Counted from the stretch's first letter, positions 1-6,780 are shown. The stretch is 17,026 nt of DNA from CAYSIX01 sp964431205 (GCA_964431205.1 CAYSIX010000075.1:1-17026), one strand, 5' to 3'. Program-made: numbers and translations. Notes: a model not told the origin generated them from the sequence alone.

Positions 1-58
1 GATACGGGCTCTACGTCGGTCGGTATGGGTCCGGTTCGGCCAAATGCGTCCGGTAACT

Positions 59-457
59 TTACGATCGGTTGCCGCCGGGCGCACCCGGACTCCCGGCGGT
101 GAGCCGCGGCTCACACGCCCGGCCGCACTCGGGGCATCGGCCGCTCACGTTGCCGCGCAGATCGTACCCGCAGCCCGCGCAGAGGCCTTGCCCCGCCAGA
201 CGCGACCGGCGGTAGGCATGCGCGAAAATCCCCGCCGACAAGCCGGTGACGAGGACGAGGAACCAATAGGGGATGGCAAGGCCCTGCCACCGATAGACCA
301 GGGTGCTCCAGTGTCGCGCGAAATTGACCCGCCCGAATCCAAGGTGGGCGTTGGCGAGTTGTTCCCGAACTCCGGAAGTATTGGATCTCCAGTTATCCCA
401 AACGATACCCCAATACAAGCGCGGCGACGGTCCCTGTAAGCTGCTCCGAGCGATCAC
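59..457 (-). CDS. C-terminal part of planctomycete-type membrane protein with CxxCGYDLR zinc ribbon (separated from its front half by a TAG codon)
   Basis: The 132-residue product has one hydrophobic segment (about residues 58-78, LAIPYWFLVLVTG…), a basic stretch (YRRSRLAGQ), and then a four-cysteine ribbon, CAGCGYDLRG…GRCPECG (about residues 93-112). This ribbon is a signature of many short, uncharacterised membrane proteins in Planctomycetota; their function is unknown. The only available start is a GTG at 457, with no clear ribosome binding site. The reading frame is the same as that of the ORF ending at 491, with one TAG codon (491-493) and eleven sense codons in between. The part after the TAG contains SEAGVLVIARS, which resembles SSSGALTVRAA in the first module of the upstream ORF. 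I therefore infer that this is the distal part of a gene split by a nonsense change, not an independent gene. The zinc-ribbon call is firm; whether the protein is made is uncertain. Confidence 0.65.
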   Translation of the reverse strand: MIARSSLQGPSPRLYWGIVWDNWRSNTSGVREQLANAHLGFGRVNFARHWSTLVYRWQGLAIPYWFLVLVTGLSAGIFAHAYRRSRLAGQGLCAGCGYDLRGNVSGRCPECGRACEPRLTAGSPGAPGGNRS

Positions 458-490
458 GAGAACACCGGCCTCGGAACGAAGCCCACTGCC

Positions 491-1126
491 CTAGATCAAC
501 TCGAGTTGGCCCGGCCCGTAGAACATTTGCTCACCAACGAAGTCGACTCGTGCGTGACTGCGGACCCAGAAGCCAAGGAAGGCGACGGACAGGGCGGCGC
601 TGAGAACCAAGGCCGCGAGCAGAGAACCGGTCTTGAGCCGCGATGCGAGGGCACCACCGAAAGAGGGGACTTCCGATGCGCGGACCAGCCTTCGAGTTCC
701 TCGCGCTATCAGCCATCCAGCGACCGCAACGGTCGCCGAGATCAACACGAGCACCCAGAACCGAGCGCGTAGCAGCACGATGCCTGTAATGTCGTGGTTG
801 TCGCCGTACAGCCGTCGCGCGTGATGGAGATCCACCCACTCGACTCCGAGTGATCGCGTCGCGGCCGGTGAACGGAAGTATTGATCAGTGGAGGGTCTCG
901 CAGGGTATGCTCCGTGCCACCACGACGGACTTGTCCACGTGAACGCCGAATTCTGAAATGGCTCCGGCGCGGCCCGAACGGTTAGGGCGCCGGACGACGA
1001 CGCCAGCTTCACGTAGTAGGTGCCCACGTAGTCGGTCGCCTGGTAGCTCCGCACCCACAGCAGCACCAGCGCGACGGTGAGCGCGCAGGCCACGACGAAC
1101 CAGGCGACGCACAGGCGGTGGAGCAT
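491..1126 (-). CDS. Membrane protein made of a complete 'WVRSY' module fused to the start of a second one
   Basis: The 211-residue protein starts MLHRLCVAWF. It has a membrane segment at about residues 5-25 followed by LWVRSYQATDYVG, a soluble region, and a second membrane segment at about 123-142. It then runs in frame into another N-terminal-like module: a membrane segment at 168-187 followed by FWVRSHARVDFVG. The two motifs share 7 of 13 positions, so the ORF is a tandem of two paralogous units. The first unit lacks the usual cysteine-ribbon tail. The second is cut by TAG at 491-493, and its remainder continues in the same frame to position 59. Planctomycete proteins of this type are predicted inner-membrane proteins of unknown role. 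The start is ATG at 1126, immediately before the first membrane segment. Without the TAG, positions 59-1126 would encode one continuous product of about 355 residues. Confidence 0.6.
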   Translation of the reverse strand: MLHRLCVAWFVVACALTVALVLLWVRSYQATDYVGTYYVKLASSSGALTVRAAPEPFQNSAFTWTSPSWWHGAYPARPSTDQYFRSPAATRSLGVEWVDLHHARRLYGDNHDITGIVLLRARFWVLVLISATVAVAGWLIARGTRRLVRASEVPSFGGALASRLKTGSLLAALVLSAALSVAFLGFWVRSHARVDFVGEQMFYGPGQLELI

Positions 1127-1506
1127 CCACGGGATTGTACCCGCGCTGGGCGTTCAACCGGCGTGGCGTGCGTGGTGTATCAGTGGGGGCGTGATCCGAG
1201 CCAAGGCCGCCGCGCAGCCATGACCCGGCGTCCGAACCTTTGGACATCGAACCCACGGCGCGGCCATGATCCGGCGTCCTGTGTTTGGGTGGGCCATGCG
1301 GCGCGGCCCGCGCGTGGACCCCTCCGGCTCCATGCAGCTCTGCTTCTTCGCCCGCGCGGCGGAGGGGTGACGCCGTCATGCCCCTGTGCGCAACCCATCG
1401 CGCGCCGAAAAGCGCGAGGTGATATATACTTTTTTGGCGTTAACCAGACGATTGATTCTGGCGGGTTGCGTCGGGCGTAAGTGCCTGACGGCAGGGCGTT
1501 TGCGCG
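1127..1506. other. Gap without a recognisable gene
   Basis: I see no gene here. ORFs in this stretch are arginine/alanine/proline-rich shadows of high GC. There is a degenerate direct repeat (catgacccggcgtcc at about 1219 and catgatccggcgtcc at about 1265) and an AT-rich patch at about 1420-1440 (gatatatacttttttgg). Small stem-loops are CCAGA/TCTGG at 1444-1461 and TGCC/GGCA near 1482-1493. None is strong enough to call a promoter or terminator. The gap lies between the 5' end of the minus-strand membrane gene and the 3' end of the ribokinase remnant. Confidence 0.4.
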
Positions 1507-1791
1507 TTAAAGCCGAAGGCGGCCCAATCGGGGGTCTAGAGATGCTCGCGCGCGACTTTTCTTAGACTGAACCATTTGGTTGGCCGTTGTCGCGTGTTGA
1601 GCATCGAGACGATTGAGCTCGTCGGCGGTCGGCATCGATGGCTGGGCGCCGCGCTTCGTGCAGGCCAGGGCGCCGGCGAGGCAGGCGCGGCGCATGGCGT
1701 CGGGCATGTCGGGTTTTCGGGCCAGGGAGATCGCCAGCGCCACCGTGACCGCGTCGCCCGCGGCGGTCATGTCTATGGCTACGACTAGCAC
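1507..1791 (-). pseudogene. C-terminal remnant of a ribokinase / PfkB-family sugar kinase
   Basis: The reading frame gives VLVVAIDMTAAGDAVTVALA, then GALACTKRGAQPSMPTADEL. In ribokinases the last quarter of the protein reads approximately DTTAAGDAFNGALA … GALAVTRLGAQPSMPTRAEV. The GD of the TAAGD anion-hole/catalytic-base motif and the tail are therefore clearly recognisable. Only about 95 residues remain of a family usually near 300, and the frame is closed by a TAG at 1813-1815. The N-terminal substrate-binding and ATP-site halves are absent. Substitutions in the motif (AFNG to AVTV) fit decay. It lies upstream of, and divergent from, the sulfatase gene. I infer a dead remnant of a sugar-catabolic gene that once stood here. 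Confidence 0.7.
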
Positions 1792-1933
1792 CGCCGGGGC
1801 GCGTGGGCAAACCTAATCGCTCACCCAGCGATGATCATGGGGTGGCTGGGGACGGGTCGTGACAGGGGTGGCCAAGGATCGAGAGATGGACTAGACATAG
1901 GGCCGCAAACCAAAAGACTCAGGAAGGAAAAGA
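1792..1933. other. Upstream region of the sulfatase gene
   Basis: This region contains the closed 5' edge of the ribokinase remnant, a short perfect stem-loop (ATCGCT at 1816-1821, AGCGAT at 1827-1832, five-base loop) and a good Shine-Dalgarno sequence (aggaagga, 1921-1928) six bases before the ATG at 1934. I could not identify a convincing -35/-10 pair. Confidence 0.35.
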
Positions 1934-3436
1934 ATGAATGTCGTTACGATTCTCTGCGACACGCTGCGCGCGGACCACTGCGGGCCTTACCACCAGGGCC
2001 GATCCTTGCGCGGAGCTGGATGTCCGCAGCAGCCGGACTGGGTCGTGGCGACGCCCAACCTCGACAAGCTCGCGGCGCGGAGCACCGTGTTTGACAATGC
2101 TTGGTCTGGCTCGACTCCGTGTATGCCGGCAAGACGTGACCTGTACACCGGGCGCTATGAGTTTCTTCACCGCGGTTGGGGTCCGCTCGAGGATGACGAC
2201 GCCGACCTGCCCCGAGAGGTATCCGGCCCGCCCAACCGCTCCGTCACGCTCATGCAGCGCGAGGGCCGACCGATCAGCCACCTCGTTTCCGACCATTTCC
2301 ACCTCTGGGAGCAGGGGGGCGAGAACTACCACACGGGTTATACCGGTTTTGAGTTCATCCGCGGCGCCGAGGCCGACGCCTGGCACACCGATCCGATCGA
2401 GTTCGACTGCCCGCCCGCGGACCGGCTCGAGAAGACCGAGCGACACTACCGCAACGTGCACCTGATCGGCCGCGACCCAGAGCAGGCCTTCCCCGCCCGG
2501 GTGTTCCGCGCCGCCGCTGACTGGCTGCGTCGCAATCACCGCCATGAGCGGTTCTACCTGCACATCGACTGCTTCAGCCCGCACGAGCCGTGGGATCCGC
2601 CCGAGGAGCTGGTCAGGCGGTTCGACCCTCGCGGCTACCTCGATCGTGTCCGCGGGCGCGTGCCCTACGGTCCGTGGCGCGACCGCTACAGCGAGGACGA
2701 GCTGCTGAACATCCAGGCGCGCTACGCCGCCCAGGTCGTGCTGACGGATCAGTGGCTCGGCACGCTGATCGACGCGCTCGACGGCCTGGATCTATGGCAA
2801 AACACGCTCGTCGTCCTGACCACGGATCACGGTACGTTCAACGGCGACCACGATCGGCTCGGCAAGATCCAGACGCACGACTTCCCGGGGGTGTCGCGCC
2901 TGCCGATGGTCATCCACCACCCGACGGCCGCTCACGGGGAACGGCGGTCACAGCTCGTGCAGCTCGTGGACCTGTACCCGACGACGCTGGCTGCACTCGG
3001 ACTGCCTGTGCCGGAGTCGCGCCTGGACGGGGTGAACCTGCTGCCGTTGTTCGACGACCGTCGCGCGTCGACGCGAGAGGTGGCTCTGGGCGGGATGTTC
3101 GGCAAGTCGCTGATGGCGACCGATGGGCGGTGGATGTTGCACCAGTCCCCGAGGCCGGATAACGAGCCGCTGTACTGGTACGGCCTGCGGGATTCACGAT
3201 TTCCGCCGGTGGAGTGTGAGCTGGGTCCGTACCGGCAAGGGCGCCGGGCGGTGGGGGGGGTCGAGTCGTGGCGGGAGCCGGCGTGGCTGTCGGACCTGGA
3301 GACGGACCCGGCGGGGCTGAGGAACGTGGCGTCGGACCGCCCGGAGGAGTTGGGCCGCATGCGTGAGCGGGCGGCGGCAGCGCTGCTCGCGGCCGAGGCG
3401 CCGCCGGAGCAGTTCATCCGGCTGGGCTTGGCGTGA
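1934..3436 (+). CDS. Type I (formylglycine-dependent) sulfatase, no signal peptide
   Basis: The 500-residue protein is an alkaline-phosphatase-superfamily sulfatase that would hydrolyse a sulfate ester, probably on a sugar. The active-site signature is STPCMPARRDLYTG, with Cys63 as the residue converted to formylglycine in the C-x-P-[S/A]-R motif. N-terminal metal ligands are likely Asp9 and Asp14 (ILCDTLRADH). The second half has TTDHG (Asp298, His299), followed by GKIQTHDF with Lys311 and His315, as in the family. The length is normal. The start is set by aggaagga six bases upstream and by the sulfatase core beginning almost at residue 1, so there is no export signal and the enzyme is predicted to be cytoplasmic. 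That would suit desulfation after uptake of small sulfated sugars. The LacI gene follows 90 bp downstream. The exact substrate is unknown. The family call is very secure. Confidence 0.93.
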   Translation: MNVVTILCDTLRADHCGPYHQGRSLRGAGCPQQPDWVVATPNLDKLAARSTVFDNAWSGSTPCMPARRDLYTGRYEFLHRGWGPLEDDDADLPREVSGPPNRSVTLMQREGRPISHLVSDHFHLWEQGGENYHTGYTGFEFIRGAEADAWHTDPIEFDCPPADRLEKTERHYRNVHLIGRDPEQAFPARVFRAAADWLRRNHRHERFYLHIDCFSPHEPWDPPEELVRRFDPRGYLDRVRGRVPYGPWRDRYSEDELLNIQARYAAQVVLTDQWLGTLIDALDGLDLWQNTLVVLTTDHGTFNGDHDRLGKIQTHDFPGVSRLPMVIHHPTAAHGERRSQLVQLVDLYPTTLAALGLPVPESRLDGVNLLPLFDDRRASTREVALGGMFGKSLMATDGRWMLHQSPRPDNEPLYWYGLRDSRFPPVECELGPYRQGRRAVGGVESWREPAWLSDLETDPAGLRNVASDRPEELGRMRERAAAALLAAEAPPEQFIRLGLA

Positions 3437-3490
3437 CGGCCCAGAAGCGGGATCACCGGGCGTTAGTTTCAATATTGTTGCAGAAAACTC

Positions 3491-3518
3491 TTGCGAGCGG
3501 ATCCTGATGGGCTATAAC
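3491..3518 (+). promoter_or_regulatory. Candidate promoter for the LacI gene giving a leaderless mRNA
   Basis: TTGCGA (3491-3496) and TATAAC (3513-3518) are separated by 16 bp, close to the sigma70 consensus. The -10 box ends only eight bases before the ATG at 3527, so transcription would begin at or next to the start codon. The purine stretch agaagg directly abuts the ATG, too close for a normal Shine-Dalgarno sequence. Both facts point to a leaderless transcript. This is inferred from sequence alone. Confidence 0.45.
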
Positions 3519-3526
3519 CAAGAAGG

Positions 3527-4579
3527 ATGACGATCGAGCAGATCGCGAAGATGGCGAAGGTCAGCAAGGCGACGGTTTCCCGTGTGATCAACGGGCGACC
3601 GGGCCCGTCGGTGGCGACGGTGCGGCGTGTCAAGGCGGTGATCGACAAGGTTGGTTATGCGCCCGAGCCGATCGGGCGTCGCCGGGGGATGCGCAAGCAG
3701 GTCGCCGCGGCGCTGCGTTACCGTCAGGTGGCGTTGATCATGGTGGACGACGGGTACCTGGCACACCCGGGCATCTTCGCGCAACTGGTGCTGGGCATCG
3801 GCACGGCGTTGGCGGAGCGGGGGCTGATGATGGTCATGGTCAACCACCCGACGCGTCTACCGCAGGCGGTGCGACAGGGGGAGATCGACGGGATGCTGTT
3901 GGCCGGGGGAGCGATCTCGCCGGAGCACCGCCGGACGCTGCCCGACGTGCCGTCGATCTGGCTGACCTCGCACGGCGACCACCGCGACAGCTACGTGATG
4001 CCGGGCAACGAGGTGGCCGGCCAGCTGGCGGCGGAGTACCTGCTGGAGCACACCGAGGGGCCGCTGGCGAGCGTGAACTTCGAGCCTTCGTACCTGGCGT
4101 TGCACCGTCGCAACCACGCGTTCCGGCTGACGGTCGAAGCCGCGGGCCGGCCGTACGTGCCGCTGAACGCGTCGCGTCGGCCGTCGATCCGCATGGCGAC
4201 GGCGCGTCAGATCTACGATCTGCTGCGACCGGTGGCCGAACGGATCGCCGCGATGGACCCGCCGCTGGGCGGGCTCTTCTCGCCCAACGACCGGGTGACC
4301 GCGCACTTGCAGCCGCTGCTGTTGCGCGAGGGGATCCGCCCCGTGCTCGATCTGCCGCTGGTATCCTGCGGTAACGAGCAGTGCTACCTGGCGGCGATGG
4401 ATCCTCCGCCGGTAACGGTGGACCTGGCTCAGGAAGTGGTGGGACGGCGCGCGGTCGAGCACCTGCTGCACCGGATCACCAGCGGTCAGAAGCGGGCCGA
4501 GAGCCTCGCCCTCGGGGCCGAGCTGATCGTCCCGGATGGGCTGGCGTCGGCCCTGGCCGGGGCGTCCGCTTCAACTTAG
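3527..4579 (+). CDS. LacI-family transcriptional regulator
   Basis: The 350-residue protein begins with a standard LacI DNA-binding head, MTIEQIAKMAKVSKATVSRV, then INGRPGPSVATVRRVKAVIDKVGYAP (helix-turn-helix about residues 1-25, hinge about 45-60). The effector-binding part has the periplasmic-binding-protein-like fold seen in this family: VALIMVDD near residue 70, EIDGMLLAGG near 120, GLFSPNDRVTAHL, and VDLAQEVVGRRAVEHLL near the end. The domain order and length are typical. The start is the family-standard position, although it lacks a usable Shine-Dalgarno. The gene lies between the sulfatase and the secreted-protein/transport operon, so local control of those genes by a sugar effector is likely. 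The effector is unknown. A few extra residues (GRRRGMRKQ) lie between the head and the effector domain. Confidence 0.93.
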   Translation: MTIEQIAKMAKVSKATVSRVINGRPGPSVATVRRVKAVIDKVGYAPEPIGRRRGMRKQVAAALRYRQVALIMVDDGYLAHPGIFAQLVLGIGTALAERGLMMVMVNHPTRLPQAVRQGEIDGMLLAGGAISPEHRRTLPDVPSIWLTSHGDHRDSYVMPGNEVAGQLAAEYLLEHTEGPLASVNFEPSYLALHRRNHAFRLTVEAAGRPYVPLNASRRPSIRMATARQIYDLLRPVAERIAAMDPPLGGLFSPNDRVTAHLQPLLLREGIRPVLDLPLVSCGNEQCYLAAMDPPPVTVDLAQEVVGRRAVEHLLHRITSGQKRAESLALGAELIVPDGLASALAGASAST

Positions 4580-4641
4580 CGGCCCTCAAACCCCGTCAGT
4601 TCGTCTCAAAATCTGCCCAATCAAGCACTTGCGGCGGCCTC

Positions 4642-4672
4642 TGATGTTGCGTTGTTTGTTGCCGCAACGTCA
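4642..4672. promoter_or_regulatory. Inverted repeat in the regulator/operon gap, candidate operator
   Basis: The arms TGATGTTGCG (4642-4651) and CGCAACGTCA (4663-4672) pair at 9 of 10 positions across an 11-base spacer. Inside lies a second small dyad, GTTGCCGCAAC (4658-4668). It sits about 125-155 bp upstream of the first structural gene and just downstream of the LacI gene. LacI-family operators are usually dyads, often with TTGC/GCAA halves, so this is the best candidate in the gap. No matching second copy was found, and the assignment is inference. Confidence 0.35.
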
Positions 4673-4795
4673 TGGAATGCCCGCCGCGCCGGTTTACAGT
4701 ATGCGTCAGTTCGCATGGAGGTTTCGTTGGTTTGGTATCGCCTGCCACCTCAACCTTGAGCACGGCTTCACTCACTTTTCAACGGAGGTAGACAG

Positions 4796-5869
4796 ATGCT
4801 TCAGAAAACCGCGACCGCGTGGACGATTCCGCTGGTCCTGGCGTTTGGCAGCGCGGCCCACGCGGCACCGCTGGTCGAAGACCTTTTCGATTACGGCGCC
4901 GGCGACCTGCAGGGCCAGGACGGCGGCACCGGCTGGTTCAACCCCTGGTCGGTCACCATCCCATCGGGCGTCTCCGGCTCGATCCAGGTCACCGAGGGCA
5001 GCATCGCCTTCAGCGATTACGTCACCTCGGGCAACAAGCTCACCCTCGATTACCTCGCGTCGGACGGATTCAACGCCATCATCGCCGACCGCAACGTCGC
5101 CGTCGGCGTCGAGTCCGGCGACGTCTACTTCAGCTACCTCTACCAGCGCACCGACTCCGAGGACACGAACATCAGCCGCACGGCCGAGGTGCGCGCCAAC
5201 GACGGCGTGATCAACTTCGGCCTCAAGGCCAAGGGCCCGTCCTCGCAGGGCGTTCGGGTCCGTTACGACGGCTCGGACAGCCCCAGCGCGGCGTCAACCA
5301 GCATCCAGGACGGCGCGTCGTACCTCATCGTCGCGCGGTTCACCAACCTGGGCACGACCGAGAACGCGGTGGGCACCCTGTGGGCGGTGGACGCGGCGGG
5401 CTTCGACGCCATGAAGGCGGAGGGCATCACCGCGGACGAGCTTGACGCCAACGCCCTGCTGATCGCCACCGACATGCCCACCCAGCCGGAAGACCTGATC
5501 ATGGGCGAGGCGATCCAGCTCGTGAACGCGACGAGCTCGGCGCCGTTCACGTTCGATCTCGACGAGTTCCGCATCGGCCTGACGCTGGACGACGTGCTGA
5601 GCCTGCCGGAAGCCGGCGCCGTGGTGGGCGACGCGGACGGGGACGGCGATGTCGACGCGTTCGACCTGGGGATCTGGCAGACGCAGTTCGGTACGACCGG
5701 CGACGACCTGACCGCCGACTTCGACTTCGACGGCGACGTGGACGCTTTCGACCTGGGCCTTTGGCAGACGAACTTTGGTACGGGCGTGCAAGGCGCGGCC
5801 GTGCCCGAGCCGGCCATGCTGAGCCTGCTCACCGGCGGGCTGAGCCTGCTCGTGACGCGACGACGATGA
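4796..5869 (+). CDS. Secreted LamG-like protein with tandem dockerin-like EF-hands and a PEP-CTERM tail
   Basis: The 357-residue exported protein has a signal peptide (residues 1-24, cleavage near AHA-AP). A beta-sandwich region follows (about 25-265) of the planctomycete LamG/concanavalin-like type: it opens LVEDLFDYGAGDLQGQDGGTG and closes with FDLDEFRIGLTLDDV. Two dockerin-like calcium loops come next (about 278-331): GDADGDGDVDAFDLGIW and DFDFDGDVDAFDLGLW. The tail is a PEP-CTERM sorting signal (VPEP at 336-339, a hydrophobic stretch, RRR end). In known systems this tail is processed by an exosortase; no exosortase gene is in the window. The start has a strong GGAGG (4784-4788) seven bases upstream. 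It is the first gene of the run after the LacI regulator and probably binds or displays a carbohydrate at the cell surface. The ligand is unknown. Confidence 0.85.
   Translation: MLQKTATAWTIPLVLAFGSAAHAAPLVEDLFDYGAGDLQGQDGGTGWFNPWSVTIPSGVSGSIQVTEGSIAFSDYVTSGNKLTLDYLASDGFNAIIADRNVAVGVESGDVYFSYLYQRTDSEDTNISRTAEVRANDGVINFGLKAKGPSSQGVRVRYDGSDSPSAASTSIQDGASYLIVARFTNLGTTENAVGTLWAVDAAGFDAMKAEGITADELDANALLIATDMPTQPEDLIMGEAIQLVNATSSAPFTFDLDEFRIGLTLDDVLSLPEAGAVVGDADGDGDVDAFDLGIWQTQFGTTGDDLTADFDFDGDVDAFDLGLWQTNFGTGVQGAAVPEPAMLSLLTGGLSLLVTRRR
5627..5788 (+). repeat. Tandem dockerin-like EF-hand module, copy 1
   Basis: Residues 278-331 of the LamG-like protein contain two DxDxDGDVDAFDLG calcium loops, each followed by WQTxFGT. 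Near-identical protein modules occur in two minus-strand genes at 13013-13174 and 14572-14751. The three copies differ at many third codon positions, so they are old, protein-constrained copies rather than recent DNA duplicates. Confidence 0.8.
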
Positions 5870-5887
5870 CCGACTCCTCCAAGGCCA

Positions 5888-5919
5888 CGCCCGGCGATCG
5901 GGACACCGATCGCCGGGCG
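5888..5919 (+). terminator. Strong intergenic hairpin without U-tract (attenuator or mRNA-stability element)
   Basis: A perfect 13 bp stem, CGCCCGGCGATCG (5888-5900) and its complement (5907-5919), is closed by the six-base loop GGACAC. It begins 18 bases after the PEP-CTERM gene and ends 25 bases before the pseudopilin ATG. The bases after it (attcgaacc) are not a T-tract, so it is not a classical intrinsic terminator. It may lower read-through or protect the 3' end of the upstream message, which would give more of the first protein than of the genes behind it. Confidence 0.5.
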
Positions 5920-5944
5920 ATTCGAACCGAACGGAGACACGCCC

Positions 5945-6727
5945 ATGTCTGGTATGCACCGTTTTCGTGGCTTTACCCTGATTGAGCTTCTGGTCGTGAT
6001 CTCGATCATCGCGCTTCTGATCGGCATCCTGCTGCCGGCGCTGGGCGCGGCCCGCGAGACCGCCCGCCGCGCCGTGTGCCTGAGTAACGAGCGCCAGATG
6101 ATGATCGCCGCCTCGGCCTACATGGCCGACAACCGCGACCGCTTCATGTTCCAGCGGGCGCCGGACGGCGAGGTGCTCAATGCCATGAGTGATTCACAGC
6201 TCGAAGAGAACTGGCTCGTGCTGATGGTCGACTACTTCGGCGTCAACGGCCCCGAGGACACGCTCGTCTGTCCCACGGTCCGGCGCAACACCAAGGTGTC
6301 CGACATCACCGACCGCGCCAGCTACTCGGCCCACGGCATGCTCACCTGGTTCGGTGGGCTCGAGGTGCCCGACCCCTCATCCGTCGCGTCGTTCTCCGAC
6401 GAGCTCGAAGTGACGCTCAGCTCGCTGGTACGTCCGCATGCACCCGGCGGGCTTGGCGCGTACAACCGGCCGCCCGGCAACTTCACCATCGAACACTCGG
6501 CCTGGGTCGGGTGGATGCGCTTCGGCAGCGGTGAGCTGATCACGGACCGACCGCACGACGGCGGACGCAACATCGCCTTCCTCGATGGTCACGCCGAGGC
6601 GCTGCAACAGGCCGACATCACCAGTCGCGTTTACGGTCTCTTGATTCAGGGCGAAGACACTTACGAACCCGACATCGGCGGTTATCGCAACCCATTCCGT
6701 GCAGGGCGGCCCTACTGGTTGAAGTGA
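5945..6727 (+). CDS. Type IV pilin-like (pseudopilin) protein with H-X9-DG domain
   Basis: The 260-residue protein has a prepilin leader ending in Gly9, then FTLIELLVVISIIALLIGIL, including the conserved Glu five residues after the cleavage site (Glu14). A single hydrophobic helix carries it through the membrane. The C-terminal region contains H-X9-DG (His204 … Asp214-Gly215, HDGGRNIAFLDGHAEAL), the mark of a large planctomycete family related to DUF1559 proteins. Members are probably processed by a prepilin peptidase and form or decorate secretion-type pseudopili; individual roles are mostly unknown. The start ATG at 5945 follows CGGAGA. A second ATG three codons later could also serve. Its place inside a carbohydrate-linked gene run suggests a part in handling a surface substrate. 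Confidence 0.85.
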   Translation: MSGMHRFRGFTLIELLVVISIIALLIGILLPALGAARETARRAVCLSNERQMMIAASAYMADNRDRFMFQRAPDGEVLNAMSDSQLEENWLVLMVDYFGVNGPEDTLVCPTVRRNTKVSDITDRASYSAHGMLTWFGGLEVPDPSSVASFSDELEVTLSSLVRPHAPGGLGAYNRPPGNFTIEHSAWVGWMRFGSGELITDRPHDGGRNIAFLDGHAEALQQADITSRVYGLLIQGEDTYEPDIGGYRNPFRAGRPYWLK

Positions 6728-6780
6728 ACCCGTTCCTTGCATCACCACCTCATAGTTTGATCTTCTGAAGGAGCCCTCCG

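Noticed and set aside
885..1379. 164-codon minus-strand ORF upstream of and overlapping the membrane gene
   Set aside because: It is in another frame over the real gene, is rich in Arg/Ala/Gly/Pro, and has no recognisable domain; typical high-GC shadow.
1444..1461. Short stem-loop CCAGA/TCTGG as a terminator
   Set aside because: Only five base pairs and no adjacent T-tract in either direction.
3437..3470. Possible terminator after the sulfatase gene (GCCC/GGGC pairing)
   Set aside because: Only four base pairs around a 15-base loop with no T-tract; not distinguishable from chance.
4536..5210. 224-codon plus-strand ORF between the LacI and LamG-like genes
   Set aside because: It overlaps both real genes in a different frame, and its second half is low-complexity Ser/Thr/Arg/Pro from the signal-bearing gene read out of frame.
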